Shown here: piece after piece, positions 1 to 7,892 of the stretch
How the letters are laid out: each line of letters begins with the position of its first letter
Numbering within the stretch: the first letter of the stretch is position 1
Origin: an uncultured Clostridia bacterium
Lineage (GTDB): Bacteria > Bacillota > Clostridia > Monoglobales > Monoglobaceae
Length of the DNA: 64,000 nucleotides
Direction: 5' to 3'
Assembly: GCA_910580105.1 (NCBI GenBank)
Contig: CAJTWN010000001.1
Location: 124,001 to 188,000, forward strand
Notes under the pieces: model-generated
Told to the model about the DNA's origin: nothing
Databases searched by the model: none
Seen by the model: the letters and a program-made list of their open reading frames with translations, nothing else
Made by a program: the position numbers and the translations under genes

Positions 1-70
1 AATCACGCGCGGATATACCGCGTTGGGTTCGCAAAAAGTAAATCCTTTTTGCAATAAAGTTCTCATTCAT
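1..70 (-). CDS. Partial HTH (XRE-type) regulator, N-terminus only
   Basis: Reading the minus strand from position 70 gives an ATG behind a good Shine-Dalgarno (GAGGTG about 9 bases upstream). The encoded start MNENFIAKRIYFLRTQRGIS runs off the window edge after 23 codons. The pattern 'I..LR..RGIS' is typical of helix 1 and the turn of Cro/CI-type (XRE) helix-turn-helix domains, so a small cytoplasmic DNA-binding regulator is likely. The gene is divergent from the ylxM operon. Only the first helix is visible, so the class is an inference. Confidence 0.5.
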   Translation of the reverse strand, partial: MNENFIAKRIYFLRTQRGISARD

Positions 71-393
71 ATCATCTTCACCTCAGTATATCATTATATT
101 CTCTGTTTGAGAAAATTTAGGGAAAATAATTATACGTATTAAAATATTTAGATAATCCTTTTATCTATATTTTCAACGTTTTTGCTGTATTTGTCAATAT
201 ATTGATGAAAATTTTTTTAAATAGTATAAAATTCGATGTTATATTAACTAAACGCTTTGAATACTGATAATTGTAGTATATACTGGAATTAAATAAAAAT
301 CTGAAAAAAGATGATGTGATAGATATTTTAGACTTATATTGAAAAGGAATAAGAAGGTTGATGGTACAAAAATGAAATAATTAAAAAAAACAC
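71..393. other. AT-rich intergenic region, no gene seen
   Basis: Very AT-rich spacer between the divergent partial HTH gene and ylxM. It has many stops in all frames and no open frame with a ribosome-binding site. It presumably carries the promoter of the minus-strand regulator (a TATAAT-like hexamer lies at 93-98 on the minus strand), but I see no convincing -35 partner and no structured RNA. Confidence 0.5.
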
Positions 394-422
394 TTGACAA
401 AATGAAAAATATCGGTTAAACT
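394..422 (+). promoter_or_regulatory. Sigma-A-type promoter of the ylxM-ffh operon
   Basis: TTGACA at 394-399 is a perfect -35. After a 17-base spacer comes TAAACT (417-422), which matches the -10 consensus at four of six positions. It lies 57 bases before the ylxM start. Confidence 0.6.
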
Positions 423-478
423 TACAAACGTTGTAAAGCTTATTGCCTTTACAAAGATGGGAAGCAGGGGATTATAGC

Positions 479-856
479 ATGGATAAAAATGTGGAAGTCG
501 GAATTTTATATGGTTTTTATAAAAATATGCTGACGGCAAAACAGTCCGAATGTATAGATCTTTATTATAATGAAGATTTATCCCTTTCAGAAATCAGTGA
601 ACATTTGGGAATTACCCGCCAGGGTGTTCGGGACAATATCAAGCGTGCCGAACACACACTGTTTGAAACAGAGGCGCGTTTAGGACTTATGCAGCGGTTT
701 TTATCAATTAAAAACCGATTGGCAGAAATTGATGATATTATTCGTGAGATTGAGTCCTCTCCGAATGTTCGGAACCTGTCAGATGATATTAAGCGAAAGA
801 TAAATAAAATATTGATTTTAATTTCTGAAATCAATGAACAGGAAATAGGGGGATAA
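479..856 (+). CDS. ylxM: YlxM/UPF0122-type HTH protein, SRP operon
   Basis: A 125-residue cytoplasmic protein with a sigma-70 region-4-like helix-turn-helix near residues 22-60 (SLSEISEHLGITRQGVRDNI). It has a helical C-terminal half. The family is found just upstream of ffh in Firmicutes and is thought to modulate the signal recognition particle pathway. The ATG at 479 is preferred over an upstream TTG at 443 because the purine-rich AGCAGGGGA lies just before it and family members begin here. It stands 58 bases before ffh, so the two are probably co-transcribed. Confidence 0.88.
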   Translation: MDKNVEVGILYGFYKNMLTAKQSECIDLYYNEDLSLSEISEHLGITRQGVRDNIKRAEHTLFETEARLGLMQRFLSIKNRLAEIDDIIREIESSPNVRNLSDDIKRKINKILILISEINEQEIGG

Positions 857-914
857 CCCTAGATTATGCACGAGACATAAGAGTTTGTATTCGTATAGAA
901 AGGTGTGTGAACGA

Positions 915-2273
915 ATGGCTTTTGAAAGTTTGGCCGATAAACTCCAGAACACCTTCAAAAAACTTCGCGGCAAGGGGAAGGTAAGCGAAAAGGATTTGAA
1001 AGAGGCCATGCGAGAAGTAAAACTTGCACTTCTGGAGGCTGATGTAAATTTCAGGGTTGTCAAAGACTTTGTAAAACAGGTTTCAGAGCGGGCTTCAGGC
1101 GCAGAGGTAATGGAATCGTTAACCCCTGCACAGCAGGTTATTAAAATTGTAAATGAAGAACTTGTTGCTTTGATGGGCGGCAAGGAGCATAAATTGACGA
1201 TTGCTTCCAAACCGCCGACTGTGATCATGATGGCGGGACTTCAGGGAGCTGGTAAGACAACGACTGCGGCAAAACTGGGCGGTCTTCTGAAAAAACAGGG
1301 AAAGCGTCCGCTTTTATGTGCCTGTGACGTTTATCGTCCTGCGGCAGTCAAACAGCTGCAGGTGGTTGGCGGTCAGCTTGAGCTTCCGGTATATGCTGTC
1401 GAAGGCAGTAAAGATGCGGTAGGTATTGCCAAAGCTGCTTATGACCATGCCGTTAAAAACGGCAACGATATTTTAATCATTGACACAGCCGGTCGTCTGC
1501 ACATTGACGAAGAATTAATGCAGGAACTGAAGAACATTTGTGCAGAGGTGCATCCGGATGAGATTCTGCTTGTTGTGGATGCCATGACCGGACAGGATGC
1601 AGTTAATGTGGCCGATGCTTTTAATAAAGAACTGGAAATTGGCGGTGTCGTTCTCACTAAATTGGATGGTGATACCCGAGGCGGTGCAGCGCTTTCAGTT
1701 CGTGCCGTCACACAAAAACCGATTAAATTTTGCGGCATGGGTGAGAAATTGACGGATTTAGAGGTGTTTCATCCGGACCGAATGGCTTCGCGTATTCTGG
1801 GTATGGGTGATATGCTCAGTTTGATTGAAAAAGCCGAGCAAGCGCTGGATATGAAAAAAGCAGAGGAGTTGGAGAGAAAACTTCGTTCTCAGCGGTTCAC
1901 GTTTACCGATTTTTTGGATCAGATGGATCAGATGAAAAACATGGGTTCAATGTCTCAGGTCTTGTCAATGCTGCCGGGAGTGAATGCGGGGGCGCTTAAA
2001 AATGTTGATATTGATGAAAAGCGCGTAGCACGAATTGAGGCAATAATTAAGGCAATGACCCCACGGGAACGTGATCTTGTTGATAAACTGACACCTTCAC
2101 GTAAAGAACGTATTGCCAAAGGAAGCGGTGTTGGGATGGCTGAAGTCAATGCGCTGATCAAACAGTTTGAGCAGATGCAAAAGATGATGAAGCAGTTAAC
2201 CGGAGGCATGGGAAAGAAGGCAAAGCGGATGGGCGGTCTTTTTGGCGGCAAGCGCGGCGGATTCCCATTTTAA
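915..2273 (+). CDS. ffh: Signal recognition particle GTPase Ffh
   Basis: SRP54-type GTPase of 452 residues that binds signal peptides and 4.5S/scRNA and delivers ribosomes to FtsY at the membrane. An N-terminal helical bundle is followed by the NG GTPase domain with G1 (GLQGAGKTTTAAKL), a DVYRPAA motif, DTAGR and TKLDGD. The C-terminal M domain is methionine-rich and ends in a GGFPF-like tail. The ATG at 915 has AGAAAGGTG upstream and gives the canonical MAFESLADKLQ start; an in-frame start 30 bases earlier has no Shine-Dalgarno. It is the second gene of the ylxM-ffh-rpsP-khpA-rimM-trmD operon. Confidence 0.97.
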   Translation: MAFESLADKLQNTFKKLRGKGKVSEKDLKEAMREVKLALLEADVNFRVVKDFVKQVSERASGAEVMESLTPAQQVIKIVNEELVALMGGKEHKLTIASKPPTVIMMAGLQGAGKTTTAAKLGGLLKKQGKRPLLCACDVYRPAAVKQLQVVGGQLELPVYAVEGSKDAVGIAKAAYDHAVKNGNDILIIDTAGRLHIDEELMQELKNICAEVHPDEILLVVDAMTGQDAVNVADAFNKELEIGGVVLTKLDGDTRGGAALSVRAVTQKPIKFCGMGEKLTDLEVFHPDRMASRILGMGDMLSLIEKAEQALDMKKAEELERKLRSQRFTFTDFLDQMDQMKNMGSMSQVLSMLPGVNAGALKNVDIDEKRVARIEAIIKAMTPRERDLVDKLTPSRKERIAKGSGVGMAEVNALIKQFEQMQKMMKQLTGGMGKKAKRMGGLFGGKRGGFPF

Positions 2274-2331
2274 TATTTGAAAAGGATCAAAATCATATAT
2301 ATTTATTTTAATTTGTTGGAGGTAAAGAAAA

Positions 2332-2574
2332 ATGGCAGTAAAGATTCGTTTGAAGAGAATGGGTGCAAAAAAATCACCGTTTTATCGTGTGGTTGTGGCA
2401 GATTCCAGATATCCGAGAGATGGCAGATTCATCGAGCAGGTTGGAACATACAATCCAATGGTAGATCCCTCGGTTACTGAATTTGATGCAGAAAAGGTTC
2501 AGAAGTGGATCAAAAACGGTGCACAGCCGACAGATACTGTAAAAAGACTTTTAAAAGAAAAAGGCATTATCTAA
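2332..2574 (+). CDS. rpsP: 30S ribosomal protein S16
   Basis: 80 residues, the normal length for S16. The family start MAVKIRLKRMGAKKSPFYR is followed by the conserved ADSR..RDGRFIE and GTYNP segments. S16 is a primary-binding protein that helps assemble the 5' domain of 16S rRNA. A strong TTGGAGG lies nine bases before the ATG. It sits between ffh and the KH protein, the usual Firmicutes order. Confidence 0.97.
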   Translation: MAVKIRLKRMGAKKSPFYRVVVADSRYPRDGRFIEQVGTYNPMVDPSVTEFDAEKVQKWIKNGAQPTDTVKRLLKEKGII

Positions 2575-2618
2575 TGATAATGTCCCCTGGTCTTTTTTGC
2601 GATTGGAGGTAGAAGAAA

Positions 2619-2846
2619 TTGAAGGAACTTTTGGAGTTTATTGCAAAATCCATGGTGAGTAACCCGGATGCGGTCGAAGTGACCGTGACAGAAAAAGAAA
2701 CTTCTACTGTATTACAGTTACATGTTGCCGAAGACGATATGGGAAAGGTAATCGGCAAACAGGGGAGAATTGCGAAGGCGATTCGTACCGTAATGAAAGC
2801 TGCTGCCAGCAGTGAAAATAAAAAAGTAATTGTGGATATTGTATGA
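2619..2846 (+). CDS. khpA: KH-domain RNA-binding protein KhpA (YlqC)
   Basis: 75 residues forming a single KH domain with the GxxG loop in GKVIGKQGRIAKAIR near residues 43-57. KhpA pairs with KhpB (Jag) in Gram-positives and influences RNA and cell-division or elongation control. Translation starts at TTG 2619, placed seven bases after GGAGGT; there is no ATG near the family start. It sits between rpsP and rimM as in most Clostridia. Confidence 0.93.
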   Translation: MKELLEFIAKSMVSNPDAVEVTVTEKETSTVLQLHVAEDDMGKVIGKQGRIAKAIRTVMKAAASSENKKVIVDIV

Positions 2847-2853
2847 TGGGCAG

Positions 2854-2873
2854 GGGCACGAATTTTCGTGCCC
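2854..2873 (+). terminator. Hairpin between khpA and rimM, possible attenuator
   Basis: A perfect nine-base-pair stem, GGGCACGAA / TTCGTGCCC, with a two-base loop, eight bases after the khpA stop. The following TTCTTCCTATTTC is only a weak T-tract, so partial termination or mRNA 3'-end protection inside the operon is more likely than a full stop. Confidence 0.55.
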
Positions 2874-2927
2874 TTCTTCCTATTTCTTAGAAAAGTTTGA
2901 TGCACTGGAAAAAGGATGGAACAGAAA

Positions 2928-3437
2928 ATGAAAAATGAAATACTTGAAATCGGACAGGTTGTGAATACCCATGGGATTCGCGGCGAATTAAAGATTCAGC
3001 CTTGGTGTGACGATCCGGAAATATTTGATGAACTTGCATATATATACATTGACGGTACCCGGTATGAAATGGTAAGAAGCCGGTTTCATAAAAATTGTGA
3101 ATTGGTTACTGTTAAAGGTATTGATACTATAGAAAAAGCGGAAAAATTGAAAAATAAAGTGGTTACCATTGAGCGTGAAATGCTTGGTGAGTTGCCGGAA
3201 GGAACCTATTATATTGCGGATTTGGAAGGTCTTTCGGTAAAAACGGCGGAAGGTGAAATACTCGGAACAATTGATGAGATTATTAAGACGGGCAGCAATG
3301 ACGTCTATGTTTTAAAGTCAGAACGAAAAAAACCGGTATTGATTCCTGTTATTAATGAAGTGGTAAAAGAAGTCAATATAGAAGAAGGATATGTCCTGGT
3401 AAAATTGCTTAAAGGATTGATTGATGATGAGGTTTGA
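2928..3437 (+). CDS. rimM: 16S rRNA maturation factor RimM
   Basis: 169 residues. The N-terminal RimM barrel begins EILEIGQVVNTHGIRGELKI and is followed by a PRC-barrel with the typical YYIADLEGL and VLKSERKKPVLIPVI segments. It binds S19 and assists 30S head maturation. The ATG at 2928 is chosen because AAAAAGGATGG lies at proper spacing before it; the upstream ATG at 2916 sits inside that Shine-Dalgarno. The end overlaps the start of trmD by 14 bases, implying coupled translation. Confidence 0.94.
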   Translation: MKNEILEIGQVVNTHGIRGELKIQPWCDDPEIFDELAYIYIDGTRYEMVRSRFHKNCELVTVKGIDTIEKAEKLKNKVVTIEREMLGELPEGTYYIADLEGLSVKTAEGEILGTIDEIIKTGSNDVYVLKSERKKPVLIPVINEVVKEVNIEEGYVLVKLLKGLIDDEV

Positions 3438-4164
3438 TATTTTAACTCTGTTTCCGGAGATGATGCGCTCGGTTTTGGAAAGCAGTATTATTGGGCGTGC
3501 TCAGAAAAAAGGTCTTTTGGAGATTCGTTATATTCAAATCCGGGATTTTGCGTATAATAAACACAGACAGGTGGATGATTATCCCTATGGGGGCGGCGCC
3601 GGAATGGTTATGCAGGCAGAACCGATATTTTTAGCTTATGAGAGTGTTGTCAAGGATTTGAAAAAAAAACCCTTTACGATTTATATGTCGCCGCAGGGAA
3701 AAACTTTTCGGCAGAGTACTGCAAAACGTCTGTCTAAAAAGGAACATATTGTAATTCTATGCGGCCATTATGAAGGGGTAGATCAGAGGGTGCTGGATGA
3801 AATTGTGGATGCGGAAATCTCCATAGGAGATTTTGTTCTGACTGGCGGTGAGATTGCGGCGATGGCAATCGTTGATGCCACGGCCCGGTTGCTGCCGGGG
3901 GTTTTGAAATCGGAAGAGGCATTTTCGGAAGAATCACATTTTGAGGGGCTTTTGGAATATCCGCAATATACCCGCCCGGAGGTATGGCACGGAATGCGCG
4001 TACCAGAGATTCTTTTAAGCGGTCATCACAAGAATATTTGTTCATGGAAGCGGAAAATGTCGATAGAAAATACCTTTCAAAAACGTAGAGGAATGCTTCG
4101 TAGTGCGAACTTGACAGAGGATGAGCGCTTATTTGCAGATTCATTGAAAAATGAGAAAAATTGA
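3424..4164 (+). CDS. trmD: tRNA (guanine-37-N1) methyltransferase TrmD
   Basis: About 246 residues. It methylates G37 of tRNAs that read G-ending anticodons, preventing +1 frameshifting. The SPOUT knot motifs are visible: MRFDILTLFPEM start, YGGGAGMVMQ, CGHYEGVDQR and SIGDFVLTGGE. Start codons at 3421 (TTG), 3424 and 3427 (both ATG) are in frame; AAAGGA at 3411-3416 best fits 3424, while 3427 gives the exact family start. It overlaps rimM. The next gene is not rplS, which commonly follows here. Confidence 0.96.
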   Translation: MMRFDILTLFPEMMRSVLESSIIGRAQKKGLLEIRYIQIRDFAYNKHRQVDDYPYGGGAGMVMQAEPIFLAYESVVKDLKKKPFTIYMSPQGKTFRQSTAKRLSKKEHIVILCGHYEGVDQRVLDEIVDAEISIGDFVLTGGEIAAMAIVDATARLLPGVLKSEEAFSEESHFEGLLEYPQYTRPEVWHGMRVPEILLSGHHKNICSWKRKMSIENTFQKRRGMLRSANLTEDERLFADSLKNEKN

Positions 4165-4194
4165 CAGGCCATAACAATATTTCTAAAATTATGG

Positions 4195-4223
4195 TTGTTT
4201 TTATTGATTGATTATGTTATACT
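4195..4223 (+). promoter_or_regulatory. Promoter for the zinc-ribbon protein to leuS operon
   Basis: TTGTTT (4195-4200), a 17-base spacer and TATACT (4218-4223) with an upstream TG (extended -10, TGTTATACT). It lies in the 111-base gap after trmD and 52 bases before the next start codon, so the following six genes probably form a separate transcription unit. Confidence 0.55.
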
Positions 4224-4275
4224 ATGAGAAGATATGTGATTTGTATACAGATGCAGAAAGGCAGAGGGAAAGATT

Positions 4276-6663
4276 ATGAAATGTCCAAAATGTGGTATTA
4301 GTTTGCTGGAAAATGTCGACATGTGCCCGTTCTGTAAAACGCCGCTGAAAAAAGGCGGAGACGGTCAGTTTTATGAAGACACCGAGCGTATCGTACGTGA
4401 GGCAAGGGGAAAATACTCGACACTTGACCCTGATAATGACAGCTATGACTTTGACCTGCAGTATACGCTGACGTTTAAGGATGCGGGTGAAATCCGCAAG
4501 GCGATTGCGGATATGGAAGTGGGGACCTCGGGTACAGATCCAGATGAAATGCTGAATATTGATAGATCAGTCGAGCCTTTGGTAAAAGGAAAACCAAAAG
4601 AAAAGACAGAAAATAAATCGGAAAATATCATGGAGACTTCGCATTTTGAGGGTTCGGCACGAACAGGCGAAAACGGGCGTCCAAGACGGACCGAAGAAGA
4701 AATGCGCCTTGCAGCTGCCCGGGCGGAAAAACGGCGGGAGATGCGGAAAAACAAAGAATTGAGTAAAGCGGAAAGGAAACAGAACCGTTTGGCTCGTCAT
4801 GAGAAAAATGAAGGGATAAAGAATGACCGTGTTGTGGTTGAGCGGATGGACAAAGAAGCACGGCGGAAAGCGTCAGCAGTTAAAGCGGTCAGACAAAGTG
4901 CCAGAAACCGTTCCGGCAGCGTCCGGGATAAGAAATCTAAAAAAGGTATTATGTTGGGTACAGGGGTTGCAATTGTTGTTGTTGCTTTAATTTTTGGTGC
5001 AATTAATTTGGTTGCCTCAATGGTAGATGGAGAACCTGTTTTCCCAACCGTCTATATGAAAGGAAATGGGCTTTATCTCTCCTATGACAAGCAGGAGTTG
5101 GAACTTTCTTCTTCGATGATAAGTGAGGCTTTGAAAGAGGAGGAAAAGGACGAAAATAAGAAAGACAGCAATGATAAAAAGCAGACGGCGGATGATAAAG
5201 AAGGCAAAGATACAAAAGACAAGAAGGATAAACAGCCGGAAGTTATCCCGTTGAATGAGAAAAATTTGGTAACCATTTCAAGTGATGGTTTATATACCTA
5301 TTTCTTTGAAAACTTTAATATGAATACCAAACGCGGTACTCTTGCATATGTGAAAAATGATAAGAAAAAAAGTAAAACAGTACTTGCGGACAATGTTTAT
5401 TATGCGATTGAGGTGAGTAAAGACGGAAAGTCGGTACTCTACCTCAAGGATACCAACGATGACGGCGACGGCGGTCAGCTTCAATATTGGAATGTAAAAT
5501 TGAAACAGCCGGAAAAAGTTGAGGACAATATTTGCAAAGATAATTTTGTTTTTGCGCAGGACGGACTTTCGGCAATGTTTATTAAAAACTTTAATCCGGA
5601 TGTGCATACCGGTGATCTTTGTCTGCGTACCTTTGCTAAGGGCGGTAAAACTTCAGATTTGGATAAAGAAGTGTCTGCTGTTTTTGGTACTACACCAAAA
5701 GGAAAAACGTATATATACAGCAAAAATTATGATAAAGAGAATCAAGTTTTTGATGTGTATAGTAAAAAAGATGGCGAGGAACCCGCTCTCTGCACAGAAC
5801 GGACTGCAATTGAACCAATTTTGTTGACGAAATCTGAAGCCATTTATAGTTATGCCAATAGCAATAATGGTTTGCAGAATCTCTATTTCGCAGACTTTGC
5901 ATCAGGAAATAATCGTAAAATTGCATCGGATGTAAGTAAGGTTGAAAAACTGCGCAAGGATGAAGGGGCAGTGGTGTATTCGACTGTCTATGATGAAAAT
6001 ATCCGGGATTATTATTTTGTTACTGCGGCCGAGGCAAATAACCAAAAGATTGCAAACAATGTTTTGAAAGTAGAAGAGGCTGCAGCGGAAGGAATCAAAC
6101 AATTTGATATTAGTGATGATTTTTCCCGGGTTGCTTACATTGCAGGCTTTGATTTAGAAAAACGAAGCGGTGCGTTGTATACCGCTGGGATTGTCAATGG
6201 TTATGTTGGAACTGAAAAGAGAATTTCAGATAATGTATGTTATTGTGATGTTTCATCGGACGGTGCTATTGTGCGGTTCGCTGCCAACTATAGTTTAAAT
6301 AATAATACCGTTGACCTTGTCTCTTATTCAAATTCTGCGACTTTGGCGCTTACAAATGAAGTGGGCGCAGCATCTTTTACTTTTGATGCGGATGGTGATA
6401 AAACAGTTTGTGCAAGAGATTACAGTGCAGAAACAAGGTCCGGAAATCTTGAATATGTTGATAAAAATGCAAAGACGACCCAAATTATGGAAGGTGTTCA
6501 CTCTTATGGTTTAAAGCGGACGGGTGAAACTATCTTTACCACTGATTTGAATGCAGATACAGGTGAATTTAATTTGTATACTGTGGGCAAAAAAGGCGGT
6601 TCTAAAAAAATAATTTCGGAAAAAGTGACACAGATTTTGAAATATAAAGGCGACGAAAAATAA
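4276..6663 (+). CDS. Zinc-ribbon, single-TM protein with repeat ectodomain
   Basis: 795 residues, function not recognised. The order is: an N-terminal zinc ribbon (CPKCG...CPFCK, residues 3-19); a charged, Lys/Arg-rich cytoplasmic region to about 222; one transmembrane helix near 224-246; a Lys/Asp-rich low-complexity linker near 285-325; then about 460 residues of beta-rich repeats. The repeats share a pattern like 'NFN...T..G.L..', for example NFNMNTKRGTL, NFNPDVHTGDL and DYSAETRSGNL, suggesting a propeller-like exterior domain. It occupies the place where rplS often sits and is followed eight bases later by nadD. A membrane-anchored surface or sensor protein is an inference. Confidence 0.75.
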   Translation: MKCPKCGISLLENVDMCPFCKTPLKKGGDGQFYEDTERIVREARGKYSTLDPDNDSYDFDLQYTLTFKDAGEIRKAIADMEVGTSGTDPDEMLNIDRSVEPLVKGKPKEKTENKSENIMETSHFEGSARTGENGRPRRTEEEMRLAAARAEKRREMRKNKELSKAERKQNRLARHEKNEGIKNDRVVVERMDKEARRKASAVKAVRQSARNRSGSVRDKKSKKGIMLGTGVAIVVVALIFGAINLVASMVDGEPVFPTVYMKGNGLYLSYDKQELELSSSMISEALKEEEKDENKKDSNDKKQTADDKEGKDTKDKKDKQPEVIPLNEKNLVTISSDGLYTYFFENFNMNTKRGTLAYVKNDKKKSKTVLADNVYYAIEVSKDGKSVLYLKDTNDDGDGGQLQYWNVKLKQPEKVEDNICKDNFVFAQDGLSAMFIKNFNPDVHTGDLCLRTFAKGGKTSDLDKEVSAVFGTTPKGKTYIYSKNYDKENQVFDVYSKKDGEEPALCTERTAIEPILLTKSEAIYSYANSNNGLQNLYFADFASGNNRKIASDVSKVEKLRKDEGAVVYSTVYDENIRDYYFVTAAEANNQKIANNVLKVEEAAAEGIKQFDISDDFSRVAYIAGFDLEKRSGALYTAGIVNGYVGTEKRISDNVCYCDVSSDGAIVRFAANYSLNNNTVDLVSYSNSATLALTNEVGAASFTFDADGDKTVCARDYSAETRSGNLEYVDKNAKTTQIMEGVHSYGLKRTGETIFTTDLNADTGEFNLYTVGKKGGSKKIISEKVTQILKYKGDEK

Positions 6664-6674
6664 GGTGGCCATTG

Positions 6675-7277
6675 ATGAAAAAGATAGGAATATTAGGCGG
6701 AACGTTTAATCCTCCGCATACCGGTCATTTTATGATGGCGCTTTATGCTTATTCTGAATTGAAATTGGATGAGGTACTGTTTCTTCCCACTGGAACAGTG
6801 CCTCATAAAGATAATAGCATGATTTTATCCTCTGTGTATCGTCTTGATATGCTTGAACTGGCGATTTCAAGATTTCCGTTTTTTAAAGTGAGTTCTCTTG
6901 AAATCCAACGGGGAAGAACCGGATATACCTATGAAACTTTGGGGGAACTAAAAGAATTATTTCCGGAAGATCTGTTTTATTTTATTGTTGGGGCGGATTC
7001 CCTTGATTATATGGATAAATGGCGGGAACCCCAATTAATTTTTGAACGTGCTGTTATCGTGGCCGTTCAGCGTGCAGGAGTAACCAGCACAAGATTTCAG
7101 AGGAAGATTGAAGAGTTAAATGAAAAATACCATGCTCGAATTTTTTCTCTGTCGATGCCAATGATTGAAATTTCTTCCACTGAGATAAGAAACAGGGTGT
7201 ATCAGGGAAAACCGATTGATTTTATGACTGATCCGGCGGTGGTTGATTATATAAAAAAGAATGGATTATACCGGTAA
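6675..7277 (+). CDS. nadD: Nicotinate-nucleotide adenylyltransferase NadD
   Basis: 200 residues. It transfers AMP to nicotinate mononucleotide to make deamido-NAD. The nucleotidyltransferase signature GGTFNPPHTGHF is at the N-terminus, and ISSTEIRNRV, the second ATP-binding motif, is near the C-terminus. The ATG at 6675 has AAGGTGG seven bases upstream; an in-frame TTG at 6672 is less likely. In Firmicutes nadD, yqeK and rsfS are regularly adjacent, as here. Confidence 0.95.
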   Translation: MKKIGILGGTFNPPHTGHFMMALYAYSELKLDEVLFLPTGTVPHKDNSMILSSVYRLDMLELAISRFPFFKVSSLEIQRGRTGYTYETLGELKELFPEDLFYFIVGADSLDYMDKWREPQLIFERAVIVAVQRAGVTSTRFQRKIEELNEKYHARIFSLSMPMIEISSTEIRNRVYQGKPIDFMTDPAVVDYIKKNGLYR

Positions 7278-7298
7278 CAGAAACGGAGTGGTTGTGCT

Positions 7299-7892
7299 TT
7301 GGACATGAATCAAATAAAAAAATATTTGCAGGAAAATTTGAGTAAACAGCGCTGTCTCCATACGTTTGGTGTTGCCGATGAAGCAGTACGGCTTGCGAAG
7401 CGATATGGGGCGGATGAAGATAGCGCCTATATTGCCGGACTTTTGCATGATTGTGCAAAAGAAATCCCGGCGGATGAGGCACTGCATATTCTCAGAAATG
7501 AATTTCGAATTGAACCGAATGCGATGATGCTGAAAGAACCCAGATTACTGCATGGCACACTGGGGGCATGTATTGCACAGAGTGTCTTCGATATTTATGA
7601 CACAGATATTTTGGATGCAATAAAGTACCATACCACCGGAAAAGCAAATATGTGCCTGCTGGGTAAAATTATTTATATAGCGGATTATATCGAGCCGAAC
7701 CGTACGTATCACGGTGTGGAGGAACTTCGGAAACTGGCTTATCGTGATCTTGATGCAGCAATTATTTTTGGTATCGATTTCACCATTACGGATTTAATCA
7801 AGCGGGGGATGGTTATCCAGCCGGATACGCTTCATTGCCGGAATTATTTGTTGATGCAGAGAGAGGGAGTAGAACAGGAGCCCAAAATATGA
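7299..7892 (+). CDS. yqeK: YqeK family HD-domain Ap4A hydrolase
   Basis: 197 residues with an HD metal-dependent phosphohydrolase fold: RCLHTFGVADEA provides the first His, GLLHDCAKEI the HD pair, and later H..TGKA and YIADYIEPNR complete the family pattern. YqeK proteins hydrolyse diadenosine tetraphosphate symmetrically. TTG at 7299 lies eight bases after GGAGTGG; an ATG two codons later is possible. The last four bases overlap the start of the LCP gene (ATGA), indicating translational coupling. Confidence 0.9.
   Translation: MDMNQIKKYLQENLSKQRCLHTFGVADEAVRLAKRYGADEDSAYIAGLLHDCAKEIPADEALHILRNEFRIEPNAMMLKEPRLLHGTLGACIAQSVFDIYDTDILDAIKYHTTGKANMCLLGKIIYIADYIEPNRTYHGVEELRKLAYRDLDAAIIFGIDFTITDLIKRGMVIQPDTLHCRNYLLMQREGVEQEPKI

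Noticed and set aside
2277..2480. 67-codon frame overlapping rpsP
   Set aside because: It is a different frame over the rpsP start and has no ribosome-binding site.
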